Shown here: positions 26,717 to 35,572 of the stretch, in pieces
How positions within the stretch are numbered: the stretch's first letter is position 1
Layout: every line of letters begins with the position of its first letter
Origin: Nocardioides panacis
GTDB taxonomy: Bacteria > Actinomycetota > Actinomycetes > Propionibacteriales > Nocardioidaceae
Assembly: GCF_019039255.1 (NCBI RefSeq)
Contig: NZ_CP077062.1
Location: 496,001-560,000 of the forward strand
Direction: 5' to 3'
DNA: 64,000 bases
Program-made: the position numbers and the translations under genes
Notes under the pieces: model-generated
What the model was told of the DNA's origin: nothing
The model's database searches: none
Seen by the model: the letters and a program-made list of their open reading frames with translations, nothing else

Positions 26717-27610
26717 GTGCAGCAGATGGGGCTGCGCGAGTACATCGACTCCCTGGGCAGCCAGGGCTACACCGTGCGTGACGACCACGGTGAGGACCCG
26801 GTCCTGATCCGTCCCGACGGGAGTGCCGTCGAGACGTGGCGGGAGGGCTACCCGTACGACGAGCTGATGAGCCGCAACGACTACGAGGTCGAGAAGTACC
26901 TCCTGCAGATCGAGCTGCTGAAGTTCCAGTACTGGGCGCAGGACACCAACCAGCGCCAGGTGATCGTCTTCGAGGGGCGTGACGCCGCGGGGAAGGGCGG
27001 GACGATCAAGCGCTTCATGGAGCACCTGAACCCGCGCTCCGCGCGCGTCGTCGCGCTGACCAAGCCCACCTCCACGGAGCTGGGCCAGTGGTACTTCCAG
27101 CGCTACGTCTCCCATCTCCCGACGTACGGCGACATCGTGCTGTTCGACCGCTCCTGGTACAACCGCGCCGGTGTCGAGCGCGTGATGGGGTTCTGCGACG
27201 AGGACGAGTACCGCACGTTCATGGGGCAGGCCCCGCTGTTCGAGGAGATGCTCCTCGAGTCGGGCGTCAACGTGACCAAGCTGTGGTTCTCGGTCACCCA
27301 GCAGGAGCAGCGGACCCGGTTCGCCGTGCGTCAGCTCGACCCGGTGCGTCGGTGGAAGCTCTCCCCGATGGACCTCGAGAGCCTCGACAAGTGGGAGGCC
27401 TACACGGCGGCCAAGGAGGAGATGTTCCTGCGCACCGACACCGACCACGCGCCGTGGTACACGGTCAAGAGCAACGACAAGAAGCGGGCCCGGGTCAACG
27501 CGCTCCGGCTGTTCCTGAGCCTCGTGGACTACGACGGCAAGGACGAGCAGATCGTGCTCCACCCCGACCCGCAGCTCGTCCAGCGCGGCCGCGAGGCCGT
27601 CGGCGACTGA
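26717..27610 (+). CDS. ppk2: Polyphosphate kinase 2 (PPK2)
   Basis: 297-residue single-domain PPK2. Walker A is GRDAAGKGG (residues 87-95), Walker B is within DIVLFDRSWYNRAGVERVMGF, and the lid region follows with SVTQQEQRTRFAVRQLDPVRRWKLSPMD. These enzymes transfer phosphate between polyphosphate and nucleotides, usually regenerating GTP or ATP. GTG at 26717 lies three bases after the SHOCT stop, indicating cotranscription. Class assignment (nucleoside mono- or diphosphate acceptor) cannot be settled by eye, though length and motifs fit the single-domain diphosphate-acting group. Confidence 0.92.
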   Translation: MQQMGLREYIDSLGSQGYTVRDDHGEDPVLIRPDGSAVETWREGYPYDELMSRNDYEVEKYLLQIELLKFQYWAQDTNQRQVIVFEGRDAAGKGGTIKRFMEHLNPRSARVVALTKPTSTELGQWYFQRYVSHLPTYGDIVLFDRSWYNRAGVERVMGFCDEDEYRTFMGQAPLFEEMLLESGVNVTKLWFSVTQQEQRTRFAVRQLDPVRRWKLSPMDLESLDKWEAYTAAKEEMFLRTDTDHAPWYTVKSNDKKRARVNALRLFLSLVDYDGKDEQIVLHPDPQLVQRGREAVGD

Positions 27611-27620
27611 CCCCGCCCAC

Positions 27621-29300
27621 CTACTGCCGGTCCTGCTGCCACCGCCGGAACGCCTCGACGGCCGTCGGCAGCGTCGGGAACAGGTGGTCCTCGCCGATCC
27701 GCTCCAGCAGCCCGGCCCGCGCCAGGTCGGTGCGCAGGTCCTGCTTCATCCGTGCGAGCGCGAAGACGATGCCCTTGTCGGACAGGTCCTTGCGCAGGCT
27801 CTCCAGCGCGTCCACCGCGGTGATGTCGACGTCGATGATCGCCTCGGCGTTGAGCACGAACCACCGCACCGGCTCGGCCGCGCCCTCGACCGCGGCCAGG
27901 GCGCGGCGGCGGAAGTCCTCGGTGTTGGCGAAGAACAGCGGGGAGTCGTAGCGGTAGACCATCAGCCCGGGGACCACCTCGGCGCCGGGGTAGTCGTCGA
28001 CGTCGTGCATCCCGGCGAGGTCCGGGACGAACCCCTCGATGGCGTCGTGCGGGCGTACGACGCGGCCGAGCAGCGCGAGCACCGACAGGCCGATCGCGAC
28101 CAGCACCCCCAGCAGCACCCCGACGACCAGGACGGCGACCGTGGTGGCGAGGGCGATCAGCAGCTCGGTGACCCGGAACCCGGCCAGCCTGCGGAACTCC
28201 CCGACGTCGACGAGCCGCACCGCGGCGTACACCACCACGGCGCCGAGGGCGGCCGTCGGGAAGGACGCCAGCAGCGGACGGAGCGTCAGCACGGCCAGCA
28301 CGGTGGTGGCCACGGTGACCAGGCCGGTCAGCTGGGTCCGACCTCCCATCGCGTGCCCGATCGCCGTGCGGCTGCCGCTGCTGCTGACCGGGAAGCCGTG
28401 CATCAGGCCGGAGGCGAGGTTGGCGGCGCCGAGGGCCAGCAGCTCCCGCTTGGCGTCGACCCGCTCGGCGCGGCGGTCCGCGAAGGCCCGACCGGTCAGG
28501 ATGTTGTCGGTGTAGGCGACGAACGCGACGCCCAGCGCCGACGGCAGCAGCGACAGCACCCCGCCGAGCGACACGTGCGGCAGGGCGGGGACCGGGAGCC
28601 CGACGGGGATGTCGCCGATGACCGCGATCCCCTGCGCACGCAGGTCCAGCAGGGCCACGGCCGCCGCGGCGCCGACCATGCCGATCAGCGCCATCGGGGC
28701 GCGCGGCAGCAGCGCGCTGCCGACCAGCAGCGCGACCAGGGTGACCAGCCCGAGCATCAGCGTCGGGCCGTGCGCCGACCCCAGGTGGTGCGCCACGTAG
28801 TCGAGCTCCGGCCAGAAGCCCTCCGCCGCCACGTCGATCCCGGTCAGCTTGCCGAGCTGGGAGACGATCATCAGGGCCGCGACCCCGGACATGTAGCCGA
28901 CCAGCACCGGCCGGGACAGCAGCTCGGCCAGGAAGGCCAGCCGGGCGAACCAGCCCAGCACGCACAGCGCCGCCACCACCAGGCACAGCGCCGAGGCGAG
29001 GTCGGCGTAGGTGTGCGACCCGGTCGTGGCCAGGGCGCCGACCGCCGCGGCGGTCATCAGCGCGGTGGTCGACTCGGGGCCGACCGAGAGCTGGCTCGAG
29101 GACCCCAGCGCGGCGTACGCGAGGAGTGCCCCGACCGAGGCCCACAGCCCCACCACCGCGGGCAGGCCGGCCACCTCGGCGTAGGCCATCACCTGCGGGA
29201 TGAGGTACGCCGTGATGGTCACCCCCGCGAGGAGGTCGCCGCGCAGCCAGCCGCGTCGGTAGCCCACGGTCCACGCCGGAGTGGGAAACCGCCGGGCCAT
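27621..29300 (-). CDS. SulP-family inorganic anion transporter with STAS domain
   Basis: 559 residues. The membrane part (residues 20-420) starts with the SulP signature TITAYLIPQVMAYAEVAGLP and continues with SVGPESTTALMTAA and GFPVSSSGSRTAIGHAMGGRTQLTGLV. The C-terminal STAS domain (about 440-545) has VYRYDSPLFFANTEDF and VLNAEAIIDVDITAVDALESLR. Substrates of the family include sulfate, bicarbonate and other anions; sulfate fits loosely with the organosulfur genes at the start of the window, but there is no operon link. It converges with PPK2. ATG at 29300. Confidence 0.9.
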   Translation of the reverse strand: MARRFPTPAWTVGYRRGWLRGDLLAGVTITAYLIPQVMAYAEVAGLPAVVGLWASVGALLAYAALGSSSQLSVGPESTTALMTAAAVGALATTGSHTYADLASALCLVVAALCVLGWFARLAFLAELLSRPVLVGYMSGVAALMIVSQLGKLTGIDVAAEGFWPELDYVAHHLGSAHGPTLMLGLVTLVALLVGSALLPRAPMALIGMVGAAAAVALLDLRAQGIAVIGDIPVGLPVPALPHVSLGGVLSLLPSALGVAFVAYTDNILTGRAFADRRAERVDAKRELLALGAANLASGLMHGFPVSSSGSRTAIGHAMGGRTQLTGLVTVATTVLAVLTLRPLLASFPTAALGAVVVYAAVRLVDVGEFRRLAGFRVTELLIALATTVAVLVVGVLLGVLVAIGLSVLALLGRVVRPHDAIEGFVPDLAGMHDVDDYPGAEVVPGLMVYRYDSPLFFANTEDFRRRALAAVEGAAEPVRWFVLNAEAIIDVDITAVDALESLRKDLSDKGIVFALARMKQDLRTDLARAGLLERIGEDHLFPTLPTAVEAFRRWQQDRQ

Positions 29301-29361
29301 GAGGTCAACCTAGCGACACCGCGACCGGTTGCGGACCCGGAACGTCGGGGAGACTGCGGGC

Positions 29362-29979
29362 ATGGACGCGGTCGAGGTGGTGTGGGCGCGCACCGACGAC
29401 CGGGGCGCGGCCGACCACCTGCTGCGCACCCTCGCCGAGCGGCACGGCGAGGTGGTGACGGTCGGCCGGGTCTGCCCGGGATGCGCCTCGCCCGACCACG
29501 GCCGGCCCTACCTGCGCGGCTGGCGCGGTGCCCGGCCGCCGGGCGTGAGCCTCTCCCGCACCCCCGGTACGACGGTCGTGGCGCTGTGGCCGGACGGGCA
29601 GGTCGGCGTCGACGTGGAGCGGGTCGACCGGTTCGCCGACCCCGGCCTCGCCGAGGTGCTGCTGCACCCGGGTGAACGGGCCGACCCGGTCGCCGGTCCG
29701 GCCGCCACGTGGGTGCGCAAGGAGGCGCTGCTCAAGGCGAGCGGCACGGGCCTCGCGGTCGACCCGCGCGCGGTGCGCCTGGACGTCGTCGACGGGACCC
29801 CGTGCGTCGCGGCGTGGCCGGCCGGGGTGCCGCAGCCCGGCTGGGTCGTCGACCTGGAGCTCGCGGACGGGCTCGTCGCGGCCCTGGCGGGGCAGGGCAC
29901 GGCGCCCCCCGACGTCAGCGTGCGGCGGGCAGGTCCGGGAGCGCCTCGCGGTGGAGCCACGCGTCCAGCAGGGCGGTGA
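29362..29979 (+). CDS. 4'-phosphopantetheinyl transferase (Sfp-type)
   Basis: 205 residues with the superfamily motifs VGVDVERVDRF (magnesium-binding aspartate/glutamate, about residues 74-84) and WVRKEALLKASGTGL (about 114-128). It transfers the phosphopantetheine arm of CoA to carrier-protein serines. The peptide synthetase at 31216 carries one such carrier domain, making it the obvious client. The C-terminal 25 residues overlap the convergent M1 peptidase gene by 65 bases and look less family-like; a run of six C at 29904-29909 nearby may hide another sequence error. ATG at 29362. Confidence 0.85.
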   Translation: MDAVEVVWARTDDRGAADHLLRTLAERHGEVVTVGRVCPGCASPDHGRPYLRGWRGARPPGVSLSRTPGTTVVALWPDGQVGVDVERVDRFADPGLAEVLLHPGERADPVAGPAATWVRKEALLKASGTGLAVDPRAVRLDVVDGTPCVAAWPAGVPQPGWVVDLELADGLVAALAGQGTAPPDVSVRRAGPGAPRGGATRPAGR

Positions 29980-31219
29980 GGTCGCACCCGGTGGAGAGCT
30001 CGGCGAACTCCACGAACGCGCCGGTGTTCACCGTCCCGTGCGCGTGCTTCGCGGTCCAGCCGCGCAGCAGGTCGAAGAACGCGGCGTCCCCGACCGTGAG
30101 CCGCAGCGCGTGCAGGGTCAGCGCGCCGCGCTTGTAGACCCGGTCGTCGAACATCAGCGCCGGCCCGGGGTCGGCGAGCACGAGGTCCTGGTCGAGGTCC
30201 CGGAGCCGCGCGTGGTGCTCCCGCGCGCGCCGGTGGGCGGTCGGGCCGCCGGACTCCTCGGACCAGATCCACTCGGCGTAGCAGGCGAACCCCTCGTGCA
30301 GCCAGATGTCCTGCCAGCGCCCGAGCGTCAGGCTGTTGCCGAACCACTGGTGCGACAGCTCGTGCGCGACCAGCCGGACCGAGTCCCAGTCGGAGGTCAG
30401 CAGGTTCGCCCCGAACGCGGAGAGCCCTTGTGCCTCCAGGGGGATCTCCAGGTCGTCGTCGGTGACCACGACGGTGTAGGCCTCGAACGGGTAGGGCCCG
30501 AACAGCCGCGTGAACGTGTCGACCATCTCCCGCTGGCGGCCGAACGCCGCGTCGTACCGTCCGAGCAGGCGCCGCGGCAGGACCGCGTGGATCGGCACGT
30601 CGCCGTCCTCGGTGCGCACCACGTAGCGGCCGACGTGCACGGTCGCGAGGTACGTCGCCATCGGCTCGTCCTGCTCGTAGACCCAGGTGGTCGAGCTCGC
30701 GTGCCGGCGGCTGCTGGTCAGCCGCCCGTTGGCGACCACGTGGTAGCCCGAGGCCACCGTCAGGCTGATCCGGTAGGTCGCCTTGTCCGACGGCCGGTCG
30801 TTGCAGGGGAACCAGCTCGGGGCGCCGTGCGGCTGACCCGCGACGATGACGCCGTCGGTGAGCTCCTCCCACCCGGCGGTGCCGAGGCTGCGGGTCTTCA
30901 GCGGGGTGGGGTGGCCGGCGTAGCGGACGGTGACGGTGAACTCCTCGCCGACCGGCACCGGTGCCGCGGGGCGCAGCAGCAGGGACCCGCGGCGGTCGCG
31001 GTAGCGCACCGCGCGGCCGTCGAGGGTGACCTTGGAGACGTCGAGCAGGTGCAGGTCGAGGGTGATCTCGCCGGTCTCCTCGCGGGCCACGCACTCGAGC
31101 CGCGCGGTGCCCTCGAGGCGGTTGGTCTCCACGTCGTAGGCGAGGTTCAGGTCGTAGTGGGTGACGTCGTAGTCGAGGGCGCCGTGCCCGGGGACGTAGG
31201 GGTCCGCTCCGGACGTCAT
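29915..31219 (-). CDS. M1-family zinc metallopeptidase
   Basis: 434 residues. The zinc site is His286-Glu287-x-x-His290 with Glu309 in WLHEGFACYAEW. The exopeptidase GxMEN motif is replaced by LEAQG (residues 261-265), as in the short, single-module M1 branch that lacks the C-terminal helical domain of aminopeptidase N. No signal peptide is visible. Its ATG overlaps the stop of the Pls/PosA-type synthetase (ATGA), so it is translationally coupled to it and may process or degrade the synthetase product. That link is inference. Confidence 0.88.
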   Translation of the reverse strand: MTSGADPYVPGHGALDYDVTHYDLNLAYDVETNRLEGTARLECVAREETGEITLDLHLLDVSKVTLDGRAVRYRDRRGSLLLRPAAPVPVGEEFTVTVRYAGHPTPLKTRSLGTAGWEELTDGVIVAGQPHGAPSWFPCNDRPSDKATYRISLTVASGYHVVANGRLTSSRRHASSTTWVYEQDEPMATYLATVHVGRYVVRTEDGDVPIHAVLPRRLLGRYDAAFGRQREMVDTFTRLFGPYPFEAYTVVVTDDDLEIPLEAQGLSAFGANLLTSDWDSVRLVAHELSHQWFGNSLTLGRWQDIWLHEGFACYAEWIWSEESGGPTAHRRAREHHARLRDLDQDLVLADPGPALMFDDRVYKRGALTLHALRLTVGDAAFFDLLRGWTAKHAHGTVNTGAFVEFAELSTGCDLTALLDAWLHREALPDLPAAR

Positions 31220-34200
31220 GGGGTGGGCACGGCGTCGTCGGCCCACGGGCCGATCGGGTTCCCGACCCAGCGGGTCTTGTCCGGCACCAGCTCACCCCTC
31301 ATCACCAAGGAAACGGGGCCAACGGTAGCGTCCCGGCCGATCGTCGCGGCAGGCAGGATCACGCTGTTGGGGCCCAGGGTGGACCCCCGTCGCAGGACCA
31401 CCCTGTCCATGCTCATCACGCGGTCGTGGAACAGGTGTGTCTGCACCACGCAGCCGGCGTTCACCGTCGCGCCGTCCCGGAGCTCCACGAGGTCCGGCTC
31501 GGGCAGCCAGTAGGTCTCGCACCACACGCCCCGGCCGATCGTGGTGCCCAGGGACCGCAGCCACACGTTCAGGGCCGGCGTGCCGGTGGCGGGACGGGCG
31601 AACCACGGCGCGGCGACCAGCTCGACGAACGCGTCCGCGAGCTCGTTGCGCCACACGAACGAGCTCCACAGCGGTCGGTCCACGACCCGCAGCCGACCGA
31701 CGAGCAGCCACTTGGCCGCCGTCGTGACGGCCGCCGCGACCAGACCGGCGAGCATCAGGACCGGGCCGGACAGCACGGCCGCCACCACGAGGCCCAGCCG
31801 GTCGGCCAGCAGCTCGAGCCCGGTCACCACCGCGAGCGCCAGCGCGGCCGCCACCATCACCGGCACCAGCCGGCAGAGCTCGACCGCCGCGCGGGCCAGC
31901 CGCAGCCGCAGGGCCGGGTCGTAGGTGCGGCTGCTGTCGGCGTCGTCGCTGTCCCGTCGCAGCCGGGTCGGCGGGCTGCCCAGCCAGGACGAGCCAGCCT
32001 TGGCGTGCTTGCGGCGGGGAGCGGCCGAGAGCACCGCCACCAGGGACTGCTTGGGCACCTTCCGGCCGGCCGCGGCCATCCCGGAGTTGCCGACGAAGGC
32101 CCGCTTGCCGATCTTCACCCGCTCGACCCGGAGCCACCCGCCGCCGAGCTCGTAGCTGCCGATCAGGGTGTCGTCGGCCAGGAACGCCTGGTCGTTGACG
32201 CTGGTCAGGCTCGGGATCATCAGCACCGTCGACGCCTCGACGTTGCTGCCGATCGTGGCCCCGAGCCGGCGCAGCCACCAGGGCGTGATCGTGCTCGCGT
32301 AGACCGGGTAGAGCCAGGTGCGGGCCTCGTCGAGGACCCGCAGCGTGGCCCACGCCTGGAGGGCGCGCCGGCTGTGCACGGGGTAGTGGCCCGACTCCAG
32401 CCCCAGCGCGCACAGGCGTACGACGGCCACGACGAGCACCGCCAGCGTCACGAGTGCGGCGACCACGGCCGCGGGCAGCAGCTCCAGCGCCGTGAGCGCC
32501 GCGTCCCCGATGCCGGTCGACGCGCGCAGCGCCGGGGTGACGACGAGCAGCCCGACCGCCACGGCGACCAGCGGGAGCAGCGCGAGCCCGACGGCGGCCG
32601 CGCCGTACGCCAGGGTCCAGCGGGTGCTGCGGCCCGGCCGCTCGGTGGACCAGTGGCCCCGGGCACCCGAGACCCGCTCGGCCGGCGACCCGGACCAGGA
32701 CTCGCCACGGGGGACGCGTCCGTGCACCGCGGACCCCGGCGAGACCTCGGCCCCCCGTCCGACCCGGGCGCCCGGGCCGAGGGTGCTGCGGGTGCCGATC
32801 CGGGCTCCCGCGCCGACCTCGACGGCGCCGATGTGCAGCACGTCCCCGTCGAGCCAGTGCCCGGTCAGGTCGACCTCGGGCTCGACCGAGCAGCCGTCGC
32901 CCAGGCGGAGGAAGCCGGTCACCGGCGGCACCGAGTGCAGGTCGACGCCGTCGCCGACCCGGGCGCCCAGCGCCCGTGCGTAGTGCTGCATCCACGGCGC
33001 ACCCGACTGGTTCACCGCCCCGGTCTCGTCGGCCAGCCGCTCGGCCAGCCAGAGCCGCAGGTGCACCTTGCCGCCGCGGGGGTAGGTGCCGGGGACGACC
33101 CGGGCGAGGAGCACCCGGGCGCCGACCGCGCTGATCGTCATCCGGCCCACCGGGGAGACCAGCACCAGCCAGCCGGCCAGCACCCACCACCACGACACGG
33201 TCGGCAGGAAGCCCAGTCCCAGCAGGCCGGAGGCCAGGTTGCTGCCGGCCGCCACCCAGGTCAGCCAGCGCAGGCCGGAGACGGTGCGCAGCGCGACGGT
33301 GAAGCCGAGCTGCCCCACCTGGGTCTTGGTCGGCGTCGGCCGGACCCGGCGGGTGGTGCGCGCCGCGGGCGCCTGCATCGCGTCCAGGGCGCGGGCCAGG
33401 GAGGCGACGGTGGGGTTCTCGTAGAGGTCGGCGACGGTCGTCTCCGGGAAGCGGGTGCGCAGCCGCGAGACGATCTGGGCGGCGGTCAGGCTGCCCCCGC
33501 CGAGCGCGAAGAAGTCGTCGGCGCCGGAGCTGACGTCCGCGCCGATGACCTCCAGCCACAGGTCCGCGACCCACTGCTCGGTCGGCGTGAGCGGCGTGCG
33601 CTCCCGGGGGGCGCCGGCGGTGTCGGGGAGCGGCCAGGGCAGCGCGTCGCGGTCGACCTTGCCAGAGGTCTTGGTGGGGAGCGACGCCACGACGGCCAGC
33701 CGGGGCACCAGAGCCGCCGGGAGCGAGGCGCGGAGCGCCGCGACGGCCGCGGTCTGGTCGAACGTCTCGTCGGTCTGCAGGTAGCCGACCAGCAGCGAGT
33801 TGCCCGCCTGGGTCCGGCGGACCGCGGCGGCGGCGCCCTGCACCCCGGGCAGCCGCCGCAGCGCGCTGTCGATCTCGCCGAGCTCGATGCGCCGCCCGCC
33901 GAGCTTGACCTGGTCGTCGGCCCGGCCCTGGAACAGCAGGCCCTCCCCGTCGAAGCGGACCAGGTCGCCGCTGCGGTAGGCGCGCTCCCAGCCGAGCGTC
34001 GGCATCGGGGCGTACTTCTCGGCGTCCTTGGCCGGGTCGAGGTAGCGCGCCAGCCCGACGCCGCCGATGATCAGCTCGCCGACCTGCCCGGGCTCGACCG
34101 GCGCCCCGGCCGCGTCGACGACCGCGAGGTCCCAGCCGTCCAGCGGCAGCCCGATGCGCACCGGCCCCTCCCGGTCCAGGCGGGCCCCGCAGGCCACCAC

Positions 34201-35115
34201 CGTCGCCTCGGTCGGGCCGTAGGTGTTCCAGACCTCGCGCCCGGGGTGGACCAGCCGGGCGCCGATCTCCGGCGGGCAGGCCTCGCCGCCCAGGATCAGC
34301 AGGCGTACGGCGGCCAGCGACTCGGTCGGCCACAGCGTGACGAGCGTCGGCACCGTGGAGACCACCGTGACGTCGTTGGCCTGGAGCCACGGACCGACGT
34401 CGACGCCGCTGCGCACCAGCGAGCGCGGGGCCGGCACCAGGCAGCCGCCGTGCGCCCAGGCCAGCCACATCTCCTCGCACGAGGCGTCGAAGGCGACCGA
34501 CAGCCCGGCCATCACCCGGTCGCGGCTGCCCAGCGGGCGATCGGTCAGGAACAGCCGCGACTCCGCGTCGACGAAGGCGGCCGCGGACCGGTGCGACACG
34601 GCCACCCCTTTGGGGGTGCCGGTCGACCCGGACGTGAAGATCACCCAGGCGTCGTCGTCCGGAGTCGGGCCCTCGTCGGTGCGGGGCTCCGAAGGCGGTC
34701 GCCGCAGCGCGACGGCCAGGTCGTTGCCGACCACCGCGGCCACCGCGGCCTCCCCGAAGACCAGCCGGGCCCGGTCGTCGGGGTCCTCGGCGTCCACCGG
34801 CACGTAGGCCGCGCCGGCCACCAGGACACCCATGATCGCGACGTACAGGTCGGTGGTGCCGGACTTGACCCGCACGCCCACCCGGTCGCCCGGGCCGATG
34901 CCGGCGGCGTTGAGCTCGGCCGCCAGCCCGGCCGCCGCGTCGGCGAACTCCCGGTAGGTGAGCTGCTCGGCCCCGTTGTCCAGCGCCCGGGCGTCGGGCA
35001 CGCTCTCGACGACCTCGTCGAAGATGTCGGTCAGGGTGCGCGGAGGGGGCGCGGCCGTGGAGCGCAGCAGCACCGCGTCCGCCCGGGCAGGACCGGCGTC
35101 AGGTGGCGTCCGCAC
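31216..35115 (-). CDS. Pls/PosA-family non-ribosomal peptide synthetase (A-T-membrane hexapeptide-repeat)
   Basis: 1299 residues. The adenylation domain spans about 25-500 (A3 motif IFTSGSTGTPKG at 159-170, NTYGPTEA, catalytic Lys486 in TKTSGKVDRD). A carrier domain follows with the pantetheine serine Ser542 in GGGSL. The remaining 750 residues alternate membrane helices with hexapeptide-repeat (left-handed beta-helix) blocks such as GARIGTRSTLGPGARVG and GRDATVGPVSLVM, replacing normal condensation domains, as in epsilon-poly-lysine synthetase. The pocket begins Asp-Ala after FD, with Glu at the position of residue 239 of GrsA; the acid hints at a basic substrate but is weak evidence. I chose GTG 35115; later or earlier starts are possible. 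Confidence 0.88.
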   Translation of the reverse strand: MRTPPDAGPARADAVLLRSTAAPPPRTLTDIFDEVVESVPDARALDNGAEQLTYREFADAAAGLAAELNAAGIGPGDRVGVRVKSGTTDLYVAIMGVLVAGAAYVPVDAEDPDDRARLVFGEAAVAAVVGNDLAVALRRPPSEPRTDEGPTPDDDAWVIFTSGSTGTPKGVAVSHRSAAAFVDAESRLFLTDRPLGSRDRVMAGLSVAFDASCEEMWLAWAHGGCLVPAPRSLVRSGVDVGPWLQANDVTVVSTVPTLVTLWPTESLAAVRLLILGGEACPPEIGARLVHPGREVWNTYGPTEATVVACGARLDREGPVRIGLPLDGWDLAVVDAAGAPVEPGQVGELIIGGVGLARYLDPAKDAEKYAPMPTLGWERAYRSGDLVRFDGEGLLFQGRADDQVKLGGRRIELGEIDSALRRLPGVQGAAAAVRRTQAGNSLLVGYLQTDETFDQTAAVAALRASLPAALVPRLAVVASLPTKTSGKVDRDALPWPLPDTAGAPRERTPLTPTEQWVADLWLEVIGADVSSGADDFFALGGGSLTAAQIVSRLRTRFPETTVADLYENPTVASLARALDAMQAPAARTTRRVRPTPTKTQVGQLGFTVALRTVSGLRWLTWVAAGSNLASGLLGLGFLPTVSWWWVLAGWLVLVSPVGRMTISAVGARVLLARVVPGTYPRGGKVHLRLWLAERLADETGAVNQSGAPWMQHYARALGARVGDGVDLHSVPPVTGFLRLGDGCSVEPEVDLTGHWLDGDVLHIGAVEVGAGARIGTRSTLGPGARVGRGAEVSPGSAVHGRVPRGESWSGSPAERVSGARGHWSTERPGRSTRWTLAYGAAAVGLALLPLVAVAVGLLVVTPALRASTGIGDAALTALELLPAAVVAALVTLAVLVVAVVRLCALGLESGHYPVHSRRALQAWATLRVLDEARTWLYPVYASTITPWWLRRLGATIGSNVEASTVLMIPSLTSVNDQAFLADDTLIGSYELGGGWLRVERVKIGKRAFVGNSGMAAAGRKVPKQSLVAVLSAAPRRKHAKAGSSWLGSPPTRLRRDSDDADSSRTYDPALRLRLARAAVELCRLVPVMVAAALALAVVTGLELLADRLGLVVAAVLSGPVLMLAGLVAAAVTTAAKWLLVGRLRVVDRPLWSSFVWRNELADAFVELVAAPWFARPATGTPALNVWLRSLGTTIGRGVWCETYWLPEPDLVELRDGATVNAGCVVQTHLFHDRVMSMDRVVLRRGSTLGPNSVILPAATIGRDATVGPVSLVMRGELVPDKTRWVGNPIGPWADDAVPTP

Positions 35116-35170
35116 GGTGTCACTGTGGCCTGCGGAGGTGAACAGCCGGTGGACACCGCCGTCGGGTGGA

Positions 35171-35365
35171 TCAGACGGGGGCGTGTGACCTCGGATCCGT
35201 CGACAGGGTGAGCCGGGCCACGGCCGCCCTCTCGACCAGCACCGGGACGAAGTCCCGGATCGGGTCACCGTCGAACTCGTGGTGCAGGGCCTGGACGACG
35301 GCGTCGACGACGTCGGGCCGGGTCTCGGGGAACTTCGCCTGCAGGCGCCGGGTCACCTCGGACAT
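35171..35365 (-). CDS. Three-helix-bundle dimerisation domain protein
   Basis: 64 residues with the pattern SEVTRRLQAKFPETRPDVVDAVVQALHHEFDG and PIRDFVPVLVERAAVARL, matching small actinobacterial proteins predicted to be helical dimers. ATG 35365 has GAAGAGGGG upstream; ATG 35392 is an in-frame alternative. No function is known. It lies upstream of the synthetase on the same strand and diverges from the CHAD gene. Confidence 0.7.
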   Translation of the reverse strand: MSEVTRRLQAKFPETRPDVVDAVVQALHHEFDGDPIRDFVPVLVERAAVARLTLSTDPRSHAPV

Positions 35366-35572
35366 CGCCTGCCCCTCTTCACGAATCTCCATGGGTCGAG
35401 TCAAACGCGCTGCCGGGTCCGGCGGCAATGGCCCGCTCGTCGTACGCACGAGTAGCCCCAAGTGTTCATCTTCGGCGGCCGGACGGGCCGTTCATCCCGG
35501 GCGGCTACCCTGCCCGACCTCACCGGGACACTCTGGTCCTGTGCCGTCACAGTGAGCCCACGAGGAACCCCC

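Noticed and set aside
31426-35211. A very long plus-strand open frame (about 1260 codons) opposite the peptide synthetase
   Set aside because: It is the antisense shadow of a GC-rich gene: composition is dominated by Arg, Gly, Pro, Gln and His with no motifs, while the minus strand has complete adenylation and carrier motifs.
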